In this document: piece after piece, positions 1 through 11,261 of the stretch
Numbering within the stretch: position 1 is the stretch's first letter
Layout: each line of letters opens with the position of its first letter
Origin: Lujinxingia vulgaris
Lineage (GTDB): Bacteria; Myxococcota_A; Bradymonadia; Bradymonadales; Bradymonadaceae
DNA: 64,000 nucleotides
Reading direction: 5' to 3'
Assembly: GCF_007997015.1 (NCBI RefSeq)
Contig: NZ_VOSM01000016.1
Location: forward strand, 1-64,000
Program-made: the position numbers and the translations under genes
The notes under the pieces: model-generated
The model's database searches: none
Seen by the model: the letters and a program-made list of their open reading frames with translations, nothing else
What the model was told of the DNA's origin: nothing

Positions 1-244
1 GGCGTCGCGGCCAGTTGAATCCCCGCCGGCTGATGGGTCTTTCGTTTGGCCGTCGACAGCCGCGCCTCAACGCACGCCCCGAGGTTGGCCCTGAGCGGCT
101 TGCCCGAACAGTCGCTGAAGACGAAATCGCAGAAGGATTCGAGATCTGCGCACGAGGATGTGAAGTTTGAAATGTCCATAAGCGCGTTAGATCAGGCTTC
201 GACCAGGGCCGCAATCAAAATCGGAAGAATCAATCAAGCAGTAT

Positions 245-372
245 TAGGTGGTTGTGGGGCGCTCGGGTTCATGGTGTGGGTCGATTCGTGAGGGCGTTGG
301 GGGGGGCGGTTGGGGTGGTGAGGTGCCGGGGCGTGCGGTGTGGGTCGATTTGTGAGGGCGTTGGGGGGCGTG
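245..372 (+). repeat. Family A G-rich intergenic repeat, copy 1
   Basis: Two partial modules occur in tandem, each containing a near copy of GTGGGTCGATTCGTGAGGGC followed by a GTTGGGGG run. The same modules recur at eight other intergenic places in the first 20 kb. Here the G-rich strand is antisense to the gene that starts at 769 and ends at 377. The preceding 244 bases contain short open frames but no recognisable gene. Confidence 0.75.
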
Positions 373-376
373 CGGT

Positions 377-769
377 TCAGTGGGCGTCGGTTTTGCGTTG
401 GATGGCGCGGATGAGGCCGGTGAGGGTGCGGCTTAGCGGGTCGAAGGTCTTTTGGAGCAGTTCGATGTCGCGGGCCGAGAGGAGGTCGAGTTCGCTGGCG
501 ATTTCGAGTTGGGTATCCACCTCTTCCAGGGAGCCGCGGGCGTTGTAGAGGAAGCGCAAGAAATCCTTGCTCGTTCGTCGTGCCGCGCCCTCGGCAATGT
601 TGCTGGGGATTGAGACGGCCGCGCGTCTTAGCTGTGCCGTCAGCGTGTAGCGCTCCTCCTTCGGGAAGTGGCGCGTCACCTGGTAAATTACCAGCGCAAA
701 ATCTCGCCCATAGCGCCAGGCATCCAGACGGTGGTGTGGTCGCTGCCGATCCTCGCGAAACCATTTCAT
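377..769 (-). CDS. four-helix bundle protein (S23/IVP family)
   Basis: This is a protein of about 130 residues matching the four-helix bundle family (TIGR02436), first described from intervening sequences of 23S rRNA genes and now found scattered through bacterial chromosomes. Visible hallmarks are an early helix with WRYGRDFALVIYQ, the conserved LRRAAVSIPSNIAEGAAR segment about 45 residues in, and the following FLRFLYNARGSLEEVDTQL helix. The start at 769 is preferred over 787 because GGAGGG sits eight bases upstream of that ATG. Family members form homopentamers in structures; the biological role is unknown. It is not inside an rRNA gene here. It stands alone, flanked on both sides by family A repeats. 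Confidence 0.9.
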   Translation of the reverse strand: MKWFREDRQRPHHRLDAWRYGRDFALVIYQVTRHFPKEERYTLTAQLRRAAVSIPSNIAEGAARRTSKDFLRFLYNARGSLEEVDTQLEIASELDLLSARDIELLQKTFDPLSRTLTGLIRAIQRKTDAH

Positions 770-824
770 ATTCAAGCCCTCCGCCATTGAAACGCGCCCG
801 ATCTGAGTGGATGTATGAACAAAA

Positions 825-1010
825 TACCATTCATGAACCGCCGGCGCCCCACAACCCCAACCCTGACAACGCGCTTAAAAAGCGCACCCCCCACCGCCCA
901 CACGAATCGCCCCACTCCGTGAACCGCCGGCGCCCCACAACCACCCAACCACCTAACCACAAAGCGCACCTCCCACCGCCCACACGAATCGCCCCGCGCC
1001 GCAAACCCCG
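825..1010 (-). repeat. Family A G-rich intergenic repeat, copy 2
   Basis: On the minus strand this reads as two full modules: a GTGGTTGTGGGGCGCC stretch, then a relative of GTGGGGCGATTCGTGTGGGC and a G run. The two tandem modules are about 75 bases apart and nearly identical. It fills most of the gap between the four-helix-bundle gene and the lipoprotein gene at 1132. Confidence 0.75.
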
Positions 1011-1025
1011 ACGTTCCGACACGTT

Positions 1026-1055
1026 TTGAATCCCTCGCCCTCCTCCGCGTATATA
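1026..1055 (+). promoter_or_regulatory. candidate sigma70-like promoter
   Basis: TTGAAT (1026-1031) and TATATA (1050-1055) are separated by 18 bases, and the block stands out from GC-rich surroundings about 75 bases before the lipoprotein start at 1132. The match to the consensus is moderate, so this is an inference. Confidence 0.4.
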
Positions 1056-1131
1056 GGGCCACGCTCAAGCGACGCGTCATTTAAAAACACTGTCGAATCA
1101 CCACGATTGAGACTGATTTGGAGAGGTTTGT

Positions 1132-2421
1132 ATGAGCTGGAAGAAGACCCTGATCCTCGCCGCAATTTTTGGAGTGAGCGGCTGCACCCCCACCTATGTC
1201 TACGTCACCGAAGCGCCCCAGGAGCGCCCGGCGCAGGCCGAAGCGACTGGCGAGGCGCAGCAGGCCGCGACGGCCGCCGAAGAGGTCGACGCCGTCGAAG
1301 AGAGCGATAAGGCCGAAGAGGTCGCGGCGGTCGAGGAGCGCTCGGAGCCCGCACCCGCCCAGGCCCGCGGGCAGGCCGAGCGCTGGGAGTGGGAGCTTGA
1401 GGCCGGCGAGGAGCTGGAGCTTCAGTACAACGCCACGAGCGATATTGAGATGAAGGTGGGCGGACAGATGGGCGCCATGATGGGCCAGATGATGGGCGGG
1501 GGCGACTCGTCGCTCTTCAAAGATCGCGTTGAGATGAGCACCGCGATTCGGATGGAGGTGGTGGGGATGGCGCCGGATGGGCGCTACGAGCTGGCGTTCC
1601 ATGTGGACGCGATGGAGATGCGCGGCCAGTGGGGCGGGGCGACGAGCCTCGACGACCTGCCCGCCGAGGTGCGCACCTTGCGGGCGTATATGGATCGCAG
1701 CGGGCGCCTGGAGTTCTTTGAGCGCGTGGTCGTCGAGATCACCGAAGAGGGCCCGACCGCCGTGCTGCGCTACGAGGTGGGCGACGACGGCATTTCGATG
1801 AACTCGTCCGCCAGCGCCAATGGCGTGGAGGTGAGCGCGTCGGCGAGCATCGACCCGAAGACCGGCCGCGTGAGCCTGCAGGGGGGCACCCGCCAGGTGG
1901 CGCCCACCCGGCGCACCCGCACCGAGGAGCAGGAGCGCCCGGTGCAGCACCTCGACGTGCTGCCCGTGCAGGTGCTCAGCCTCCTGGAGCTCCCCCAGGG
2001 CGCGGTCGCCGCCGGCGATGTGTTTGAGACGGAGTTCCCCGCCGGCACCGTCAAAGCCACCGCCGGTCCGAAGCAGCAGTGCGAGATGAGCTCGTGTGGC
2101 ACCCTGCGCATCGAGCTCGACGTGGACAGCCAGCAGATGACCGACAACACCATCGCCACCGCCCGCGCCTACGAGGAGAGCGACGACGACGGCTTCGGCG
2201 ATGATTTTGGCGACGACGACGACTTCTTCGACGACGAGTTTGACCAGGACATGGCCATGGTCGGCGCGGCCTCGCCGACCATGAAGTCCGAGGTGGACGC
2301 GACGACGGTGTTCAACGTGGAGGAGGGGCGGATCTACATGGTCGAAGGCACGTTTGGGAACGTGGCGGGGAGTCAGGGGGTGGAGATTCGGGAGAGTACG
2401 AGTTTCACGCTCTTCTTTTAA
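1132..2421 (+). CDS. putative lipoprotein with acidic tail
   Basis: This is a 429-residue predicted lipoprotein. A short basic n-region and hydrophobic stretch end in the lipobox GVSGC, with Cys18 as the lipidated residue. It is followed by an Ala/Glu-rich low-complexity spacer to about residue 80, a mainly beta domain (about 85-340) and an acidic patch near residue 350 (runs of Asp with Phe and Gly). The last 45 residues are again beta-like. The start is supported by GGAGAGG six bases upstream. I do not recognise a family with certainty; the pattern of a hydrophilic surface lipoprotein resembles DUF6263-type proteins, but that is only an impression. The acidic patch could bind divalent metal ions. 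A family A repeat begins seven bases after the stop. Confidence 0.8.
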   Translation: MSWKKTLILAAIFGVSGCTPTYVYVTEAPQERPAQAEATGEAQQAATAAEEVDAVEESDKAEEVAAVEERSEPAPAQARGQAERWEWELEAGEELELQYNATSDIEMKVGGQMGAMMGQMMGGGDSSLFKDRVEMSTAIRMEVVGMAPDGRYELAFHVDAMEMRGQWGGATSLDDLPAEVRTLRAYMDRSGRLEFFERVVVEITEEGPTAVLRYEVGDDGISMNSSASANGVEVSASASIDPKTGRVSLQGGTRQVAPTRRTRTEEQERPVQHLDVLPVQVLSLLELPQGAVAAGDVFETEFPAGTVKATAGPKQQCEMSSCGTLRIELDVDSQQMTDNTIATARAYEESDDDGFGDDFGDDDDFFDDEFDQDMAMVGAASPTMKSEVDATTVFNVEEGRIYMVEGTFGNVAGSQGVEIRESTSFTLFF

Positions 2422-2427
2422 ATACGC

Positions 2428-2590
2428 ATGGGTGGGGGGGCGCTCGGGTTGGGGGGCGTGCGGTTCGTGAGGGCGTTGGGGGGGGGGACGCTTTGTGGTT
2501 ACGTGGTTGTGTGGTTGGGTGGTTGTGGGACGCCGGGGTTTGCGGTGTGGGTCGATTCGTGAGCACGTTCGGGGGAGCGCGGCTGCGTGT
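2428..2590 (+). repeat. Family A G-rich intergenic repeat, copy 3
   Basis: This begins seven bases after the stop at 2421, in the same sense as that gene. It contains GTTCGTGAGGGCGTTGGGGG, then four GTGGTT steps, then the GTGGGTCGATTCGTGAG core. If transcribed, the RNA would carry closely spaced G tracts. Confidence 0.75.
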
Positions 2591-2650
2591 GCGCAACTGT
2601 AAGGGCCCCCCTTGTGGGTGCCCGTGGTGTTTGTGATTGAGGAGTATGGC

Positions 2651-3208
2651 ATGGCGAGCAGTTCGGGCGTGGCGGCGCTGGTGGTGATGGGGGCGGTGAT
2701 GATGACGACGACCCTGGCGAGCGCCCAGGAGCAGTTTCTGGCGCCCTCGGCGTTGCGCGAGACCACGGTCAACACGCGGGTGCATGTCCCCGGCTTGCGC
2801 CTGGAGTACGGCCTCAATGACCGGATCGGGCTGGGCGCGGGGTATATGTATGCCTGCGAGTCGCGTTTTCCCTTCGCCGGCATGAACACCATGGTTCGGG
2901 CTGGCGTCGGCGTCGATGTTACCCTCGTGGTGCCCTCAAACTGGGAGGGGATCGAGGGGGGCACGCTTTACGGACGCGGCCGCCTCTCGGGCATGGGCCC
3001 CTTCGGGGGGCTGACCCTGGAGCTGGGCCTGGGCGTCGGGGTGGAGCACCTCGGGGTGGTGCCCGGCGCCACCCTCGGCGCGTACTATGCCGGCGAACAC
3101 TTTGAGATCGGGTATTTCTACCAGGCCGTGCTGCAACACGACCGGCCGGCCTGGATGCCGGCGCATCATGTGGGCTTGAGGTTGCATTTGCCGGTTGAGG
3201 CGAACTGA
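2651..3208 (+). CDS. small exported beta-barrel-like protein
   Basis: About 185 residues begin with a Sec-type signal peptide (residues 1 to about 24, ending ASAQ), so the mature protein starts near EQFLAPS. The rest consists of alternating hydrophobic/Gly-rich strands such as GLGAGYMYA, LELGLGVGVEHLG and HFEIGYFYQ, ending in a short strand HVGLRLHLPVEAN. That pattern suggests a small eight-stranded outer-membrane barrel, but there is no C-terminal Phe. I choose the ATG at 2651 rather than 2612 because the signal peptide begins there and TTGAGGAG lies just upstream. No named family is recognised. A family A repeat begins five bases after the stop. Confidence 0.75.
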   Translation: MASSSGVAALVVMGAVMMTTTLASAQEQFLAPSALRETTVNTRVHVPGLRLEYGLNDRIGLGAGYMYACESRFPFAGMNTMVRAGVGVDVTLVVPSNWEGIEGGTLYGRGRLSGMGPFGGLTLELGLGVGVEHLGVVPGATLGAYYAGEHFEIGYFYQAVLQHDRPAWMPAHHVGLRLHLPVEAN

Positions 3209-3212
3209 CATC

Positions 3213-3335
3213 CGTCGATTCGTGAGGCCGCCGGGGGGGTCGCTTTGTGGTCAGGTGGTTGGGTGGTCAGGTGGTTGTGGGACGTCGGGGGGCGCAACGA
3301 TGGTCGATTCGTGAGGGCGTTTGGGGGGGCGCAGG
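3213..3335 (+). repeat. Family A G-rich intergenic repeat, copy 4
   Basis: This lies directly after the stop at 3208 in the same sense. It contains GTCGATTCGTGAGG, a GTGGTTGGGTGG run and a second GGTCGATTCGTGAGGGCG core, and it runs straight into the 42-bp tandem array. Confidence 0.75.
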
Positions 3336-3339
3336 GGAG

Positions 3340-3632
3340 AAGGCTGAGTCGTCGATTTACCCGCGTAAAACCGAGGATAGGTGGTCTGAGTCGTCGATTT
3401 ACCTGCGTAAAACGTGAGGTAAGGGGTCTGAGTCGTCGATTTACCTGAGTAAAACGTGAGGTAAGGGATCTGAGTCGTCGATTTACCTGAGTAAAACGTG
3501 AGGTAAGGGGTCTGAATCGTCGATTTGCCTGGGTAAAACGCGAGGTAAGCGGGCCGAGTTGCCGATCTACCTGAGTAAATCGTGAGGTAAGAGGTCTGAG
3601 TCGTCGTTTTACCTGAGTAAATCACGAGCTCG
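3340..3632 (+). repeat. Family B tandem array 1 (42-bp hairpin unit, 7 copies)
   Basis: There are seven head-to-tail units of about 42 bases with no spacers; the outer units are degenerate. Each central unit reads GGTCTGAGTCGTCGAT, then TTTACCTGAGTAAA, then ACGTGAGGTAAG. TTTAC pairs with GTAAA four bases later, and TTACCT also pairs with AGGTAA 12 bases later, so each unit can form either of two mutually exclusive hairpins. Because 42 is a multiple of three, long open frames on both strands run through the array; I treat these as artefacts. The array ends about 135 bases before the restriction-modification gene. Confidence 0.95.
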
Positions 3633-3768
3633 GCTTTCCGAGGGCTGATCCGGGCACGGTGGGATAAGGGCTTTTGATCGTGCTTCCGGCGAAAAGCGAA
3701 TCGAAAGGGCGGGGGCGCTATGGTAAACGTACGTAACTGTCACCCACGCGCCGTACCCGGGGAGCACC

Positions 3769-7251
<3,483 letters not shown>

Positions 7252-7312
7252 AAAGTATTAGATTTAAAACGTGTTAATTTGTTATGTGAAGACGCATATA
7301 AAAGGAGGGTAT

Positions 7313-8476
7313 ATGGCTGACAAAAGTTTCTTCGATGAACCGACCGTGCTTTCAAAAATTAAAGCCGATATTGTGTGCCGGTATTTTGACACATGGTCTA
7401 AAGTTATAATGAATACACAAAATCGATTTTCGGAAAAGCAAAATAAACATAAAAATTTAATTGCATATTTTGATCCATTTGCTGGGGCTGGTGTTTATAG
7501 TGATGGTACTCCTTCTACAGCAATTCGAATTGTAAGAAGTGCAATACAATCTCCAGACCTGTCTAAAAGACTTCTTGTTTTTTTAAATGATGAAAATAAA
7601 GAAATTTCAGAAAGGCTTAAGTCTCATGTGTCCCAGTTGGATGGAGTGAATAATTTACGTTTTGAGCCCAGGGTGGGCAACTTTTCGGTAAGCAACAGTT
7701 TTGCTATAAGGGTTAAAGAAAAAGTGCAATGCCCATCGTTGTTTTTTTTAGACCCATGGGGTTATGAAGGACTTACAGCTTCACTGTTTGAAGCGATTTT
7801 ATCAAAGTGGGGTACGGATCTGATTTTGTTTTTTAACTATAATCGTATTAATCCTGGTTTGAATAATCCGGTAGTTGTAGATCATGTTAATAATATTTTT
7901 GGATCGGCCGAGCGTGCAAATAAGTTAAGAGCAGAATTATTAAGATTAGGAAAAAACTCAGCGCTTGAACGAAAGCGATTAATTCTGAACGAAATGGTTG
8001 GTGTGCTGCAAGATGCGGGTGGAGCATGGGTGTTATTTTATGAATTTCCTATGAAGAATAGCTCAACCCGCGCTAGCCATCATTTGTTTTTTGCGAGTGC
8101 TCATTTTAAAGGATATGAAATAATGAAGAATATCATGTCAACGCTGAGTTCTGCTGATCTTGATCAACCTCCATTATTTAACGAAATGATGGAGATGCAA
8201 CCACGTTTGATAGAGTTTAATCCCCTTAATAAATTAAAGAGAGGGATTGTGGAAATGTTTATGGGGGAATGTGTTTCACGAAGGGAAATTATTCAAAAGT
8301 ACGAAGCTGAAACCGGGACGGCACATACATTTGTCAATAAACATTACACAAAAATACTAAAGGAGTTGGAAGATGAAGGGGTGTTGAGAGTGAAGAGTTG
8401 TTTGAAGGGAAGAAAAAAAGGCACTTTTGCTGATCATGTTAAGTTTGAAATCATACCGGTGACCACGCATGGCTAA
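7313..8476 (+). CDS. tcmP: three-Cys-motif partner protein TcmP
   Basis: This 387-residue protein matches the TcmP family (TIGR04474), named for always lying beside a three-Cys-motif protein. A Rossmann-like methyltransferase fold is suggested by AYFDPFAGAG (about residues 55-64), an acidic strand end FLNDEN, and FFLDPWGYEG (about 145). The C-terminal 100 residues look like a winged-helix domain (REIIQKYEAETG...KILKELEDEGVL). The start at 7313 is set by an ideal AAAGGAGGG; the upstream in-frame ATG at 7271 lacks one. It overlaps the next gene by eight bases, so the two are surely co-translated. Codon use is strongly AT-biased compared with the neighbours. The biochemical function is not established; a nucleic-acid-modifying or defence role is an inference. 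Confidence 0.9.
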   Translation: MADKSFFDEPTVLSKIKADIVCRYFDTWSKVIMNTQNRFSEKQNKHKNLIAYFDPFAGAGVYSDGTPSTAIRIVRSAIQSPDLSKRLLVFLNDENKEISERLKSHVSQLDGVNNLRFEPRVGNFSVSNSFAIRVKEKVQCPSLFFLDPWGYEGLTASLFEAILSKWGTDLILFFNYNRINPGLNNPVVVDHVNNIFGSAERANKLRAELLRLGKNSALERKRLILNEMVGVLQDAGGAWVLFYEFPMKNSSTRASHHLFFASAHFKGYEIMKNIMSTLSSADLDQPPLFNEMMEMQPRLIEFNPLNKLKRGIVEMFMGECVSRREIIQKYEAETGTAHTFVNKHYTKILKELEDEGVLRVKSCLKGRKKGTFADHVKFEIIPVTTHG

Positions 8477-9257
8477 TACAGGAATAGAATGGACTGATCA
8501 AACATGGAATCCATCTACCGGATGTTCTAAAGTTTCGTCAGGATGTAAATTTTGCTACGCAGAGAATATGGCGTTGCGACTTAAAGCTATGGGAAGTGTT
8601 AGGTATGAGAATGGTTTTGACTTTACTATTCACGCGGACAAAGTAGATGAGCCGCGGAAGTGGCGAAAGCCGCGACGCGTATTTGTTGACTCAATGAGCG
8701 ACCTTTTTCATGAAGATGCTCCGCTCGATTTCTTGCGAAGAATTTTTCGAGTAATGATGGATACACCACAACATCAATATCAAATTCTGACAAAAAGGCC
8801 TGAGCGGATGGCTATGATTCTCTCGAAAATGGTCGATGAAGGAATCTATACACCATCTAATCATATATGGTTGGGCACATCAGTCGAGGATGCTACTGTT
8901 CAAAATCGAATTCAATTTTTGCGTGAGACCCCGGCACAAATACGCTTTTTGAGTTGTGAGCCATTAATTGGGCCCTTGAGTAAATTAAATCTAAAAGATA
9001 TCCATTGGGTGATTGTAGGCGGTGAGTCGGGTAGTCATCTTTGGAGGGAACGCACTCGAAGGCGACGTGGATTAGTTGAACGAATTGATGGCGCCTGGGT
9101 GCCCGTTGATGAGAAGGTAACCTGGGTCAGGCGAATTCGGGATCAGTGTATTGAACAAAAGGTGGCGTTCTTTTTTAAACAATGGGGAGGGAATACTTCG
9201 AAATCCGGTGGTCGTATGTTAGATGGAAAGGTTTGGAGTCAATTCCCTGAGCTGTAA
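8469..9257 (+). CDS. DUF5131 / phage Gp37-Gp68 family three-Cys-motif protein
   Basis: This 262-residue protein has the family signature WNPSTGC(6)GCKFCYAE, with Cys19, Cys26 and Cys29. The spacing resembles radical-SAM cluster ligands, and the family is distantly compared with spore photoproduct lyase. Other conserved blocks are VFVDSMSDLFHEDAP, QILTKRPERM, WLGTSVED and VGGESG, all visible here. It overlaps tcmP by eight bases and shares its AT-rich composition, so the pair was acquired as a unit. Homologues occur in phages and defence-rich islands. The reaction is unknown; iron-sulfur-dependent chemistry on a nucleic acid, partnered by TcmP, is my inference. Confidence 0.88.
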   Translation: MANTGIEWTDQTWNPSTGCSKVSSGCKFCYAENMALRLKAMGSVRYENGFDFTIHADKVDEPRKWRKPRRVFVDSMSDLFHEDAPLDFLRRIFRVMMDTPQHQYQILTKRPERMAMILSKMVDEGIYTPSNHIWLGTSVEDATVQNRIQFLRETPAQIRFLSCEPLIGPLSKLNLKDIHWVIVGGESGSHLWRERTRRRRGLVERIDGAWVPVDEKVTWVRRIRDQCIEQKVAFFFKQWGGNTSKSGGRMLDGKVWSQFPEL

Positions 9258-9449
9258 ATGTTTGTTTTGTTTGAAATGTCTATACGGGTGGCCATTTGAC
9301 TAAACGGAAGTATTACGTTCCTAGGGTTTCGTTTTGAGAAGTTTGTGGGTTATAGGCGAATGATGCATGCATACAATTATATGATTGGCGAGGAATTTGC
9401 GCCTGATGTCATAGAAATCAGTTGCTGTCTGATCACCCCCGACTCCTGA

Positions 9450-9608
9450 TACGTCAGCGCCGAACTCACCACCCACGCCGGCGACACCACCACCTTTGAC
9501 TGGTCCTGCCAGTCCGTCGACTCGCCAGTGAGTTTTGGCGAGGATCCGAGCACGGGCAAAGGCGCGATCGACATTCAGGTCACCCGGGTGATCCTCCCTC
9601 CCGAATAA
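9450..9608 (+). pseudogene. 3' remnant of a GC-rich gene at the island edge
   Basis: From 9450 to the TAA at 9606-9608 one frame reads about 52 residues with normal host codon use (YVSAELTTHAGDTTTFDW, ending VTRVILPPE). No start codon fits: the frame is closed by a TGA at 9447, directly at the junction with AT-rich DNA. The same frame can be read upstream of that TGA back to an ATG at 9381, but in AT-rich sequence. It looks like the C-terminal end of an exported beta-rich protein whose front was lost when the island arrived. The missing 5' part is not seen elsewhere in the window. Confidence 0.55.
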
Positions 9609-9636
9609 CCCTCCACGTCGGTGAACTCCCCTCGGA

Positions 9637-9666
9637 GTACGGGGCGGGCACAAGACCCGCCCCTAC
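9637..9666. repeat. GC-rich hairpin (GGGGCGGG/CCCGCCCC)
   Basis: GTAC-GGGGCGGG-CACAAGA-CCCGCCCC-TAC forms a perfect eight-base stem with a seven-base loop. It resembles the 'GGGGCGGGTTTGTGCCCGCCCC' type of small intergenic repeat common in environmental genomes. The stretch from 9609 to 9909 otherwise holds only short open frames with no family resemblance. Confidence 0.6.
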
Positions 9667-9909
9667 GACATGGGGGAACAGCGCGCGGGCATCAAACCCC
9701 GGCGCCGCGCGCGTCACGCGCTCCCCACCCCTTGCCCCCCCACCCCCTTCGTGGCAAAACCGAGGCATTCGTAAACACACCGTCTCCCCCGGGGGGAGAC
9801 ACCGCTGCTGGTAATCCGGCGCGCGACTGGCGGACGTCTGCAATGGTGCAGCGAGGCTTGCGTGGCGCGCTCGGGGGATGGGCGGAGCTTCTGAAGAAGG
9901 AGTTATGCG

Positions 9910-10710
9910 ATGTCTGAGACTCATTTTGATGTGACGTTGAAGGCGTGGATGGAGCGGGCTGCGGATCAGATCCGGGCGATGGCGCCCAAGACCGCGCATG
10001 CGCGCGGGCAGCAGGCGCTGGTGTTGGCGGCGGATCTGCTGGAGGAGGCGCTGGTGCCCTACAGCGCGGCGGTGGGTGAGGCGCTGGCGGAGGGCGAGGA
10101 GGCGGCGCGGGCGGCCGAGGCGGTGGCCGAGGCCGATGTGGCGATGGATGGGGCGTACGAGCGTCTCTACGCCACGGCGCAGTCGAACTACTACGGGGCG
10201 GTGGCCGACGTGAGGGCGAATGCGGCGCGTTTGAAGGAGCGGCTGGAGCGGGGGATGCCCCTTCCGCCCTCGGGCTTTCGGGCGCTGGGGATGGACCGCT
10301 CCCGGGCGCTGATGGAGGGCGCGCTGACCTACGCCAACGACGCCCTGGGCGCAGAGCACGCCGTGGTGGTCGATGCGCAGGCCGCCTATGACGGGTTCGT
10401 GCAGGCCCGGAAGGCCGCCAACGCCGAGAACTCCGACGCGGTGCTCGCCATGCAGAAGCTCTTCGCGGCCCGCGACGAGGCTCGCCGCGCCTATGTCGCC
10501 GCGCGGCAGTTTGTGGAGGGGGCGCTCTCGCTCAATGAAAATGAGAGCCTGCGGCAGCTGATGTTGCCGGTCACCGCGATTTACAAAGGTCCGGGGCGGC
10601 CGAGTGGCTCGGATAGCACCGATACCGAGGCGCCCCAGGCTGGCGAGGTGGTGCTGAACGATGCGCCGCCGGTGCAGCCGACGCCGGTGGTGGAGCCTTC
10701 GGGTGAGTAA
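9910..10710 (+). CDS. Ala-rich helical protein of unknown function
   Basis: This is a 266-residue soluble protein with no signal peptide or membrane segment. It is almost entirely predicted helix, very rich in Ala, Glu and Arg (about residues 35-215), with heptad-like stretches suggesting a long helical bundle. The last 50 residues are a Pro/Ser/Thr-rich tail. AAGGAG seven bases before the ATG supports the start, and codon use is that of the host. A clear intrinsic terminator follows, so the gene is probably a single transcription unit. I do not recognise the family. It sits inside the segment bracketed by the two 42-bp arrays, which is the only contextual clue. Confidence 0.75.
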   Translation: MSETHFDVTLKAWMERAADQIRAMAPKTAHARGQQALVLAADLLEEALVPYSAAVGEALAEGEEAARAAEAVAEADVAMDGAYERLYATAQSNYYGAVADVRANAARLKERLERGMPLPPSGFRALGMDRSRALMEGALTYANDALGAEHAVVVDAQAAYDGFVQARKAANAENSDAVLAMQKLFAARDEARRAYVAARQFVEGALSLNENESLRQLMLPVTAIYKGPGRPSGSDSTDTEAPQAGEVVLNDAPPVQPTPVVEPSGE

Positions 10711-10736
10711 GGCGTTGATGATGTGAGCGTGATTTG

Positions 10737-10770
10737 GAGCCCTCCGGCGAGTTCGGGGGGCTCTTTTTTT
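10737..10770 (+). terminator. intrinsic terminator
   Basis: GAGCCCTCC and GGGGGGCTC can pair across CGGCGAGTT and are followed directly by seven T residues. It lies 27 bases after the stop of the helical-protein gene. Confidence 0.85.
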
Positions 10771-10775
10771 GAGCG

Positions 10776-10885
10776 CGTTGGGGGGGCGGTTGGTGTGGTC
10801 AGGTGGTTGGGTGGTTGGGTGGTTGTGGGGCCTGGGAGGTGCGCGGGGTGGGTCGATTCGTGAGTGCGTTGGGGGGCGTGCGGGG
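10776..10885 (+). repeat. Family A G-rich intergenic repeat, copy 5
   Basis: This contains a GTGGTTGGGTGGTTGGGTGG run, then GGGTCGATTCGTGAGTGCG and GTTGGGGG. As with copy 4, it is joined directly to a family B array, so A and B form a compound unit at both places. Confidence 0.75.
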
Positions 10886-11250
10886 AGAATCGCTGAGCTG
10901 GAGACCTACCTGAGTAAAATGGGAGGTAAGGGGTCTGAGTTGTCGATTTACCCGGGTAAAACGGGAGGTAAGGGGTCTGAGTTGTCGATTTACCCGGGTA
11001 AAACGGGAGGTAAGGGGTCTGGGTTGTCGATTTACCTGAGTAAAACGAGAGGTAAGGGGTCTGAGTTGTCGATTTACCTGAGTAAAACGAGAGGTAAGGG
11101 GTCTGAGTTGTCGATTTACCTGAGTAGATCGAGAGGTAAGGGGTCTGAGTTGTCGATTTACCTGAGTAGATCGAGAGGTAAGGGGTCTGAGTTGTCGATT
11201 TACCCGGGTAAAACGAGAGGTAAGGGGTCTGAGTCGCCGATCTGTTGGCA
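10886..11250 (+). repeat. Family B tandem array 2 (42-bp hairpin unit, about 8-9 copies)
   Basis: There are seven near-identical 42-base units plus a degenerate unit at each end, in the same orientation as array 1. Units carry TTTACCCGGGTAAA (a perfect 14-base palindrome), TTTACCTGAGTAAA or TTTACCTGAGTAGA, always followed by a GGTAAG that can pair back with the first TTACC. Neighbouring units share their variants, implying local duplication. The array ends about 12 bases from the stop of the DUF4276 gene on the other strand. Confidence 0.95.
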
Positions 11251-11261
11251 AAACTCGCCAC

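Larger units (their letters stand above)
7252..9449 (+). mobile_element. AT-rich acquired segment carrying tcmP and DUF5131
   Basis: From just after the restriction gene to about 9449 the base composition drops sharply, with A/T-ending codons and long A/T runs. Sequence beyond 9450 returns to the GC-rich style. The segment holds two overlapping genes and no integrase, transposase or terminal repeats that I can see, so the mobility mechanism is unknown. On its right edge it abuts a GC-rich 3' gene remnant. Confidence 0.55.

Noticed and set aside
234-830. 198-residue frame on the minus strand overlapping the four-helix-bundle gene
   Set aside because: Its Arg/Pro/His composition is typical of a shadow frame, and the overlapping frame has clear family motifs.
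3251-3625. Long open frames on both strands through repeat array 1, encoding a 14-residue repeat
   Set aside because: The 42-base unit is a multiple of three and lacks stops in several frames, so open frames on both strands are expected by chance. There is no ribosome site, and the frames continue into family A repeat sequence.
7252-9449. Insertion sequence or prophage
   Set aside because: No transposase, integrase, terminal inverted repeats or phage structural genes are visible. The segment is only called acquired because of its composition.
10886-11250. CRISPR array
   Set aside because: Units abut without unique spacers, vary unit to unit, and no cas gene is present.
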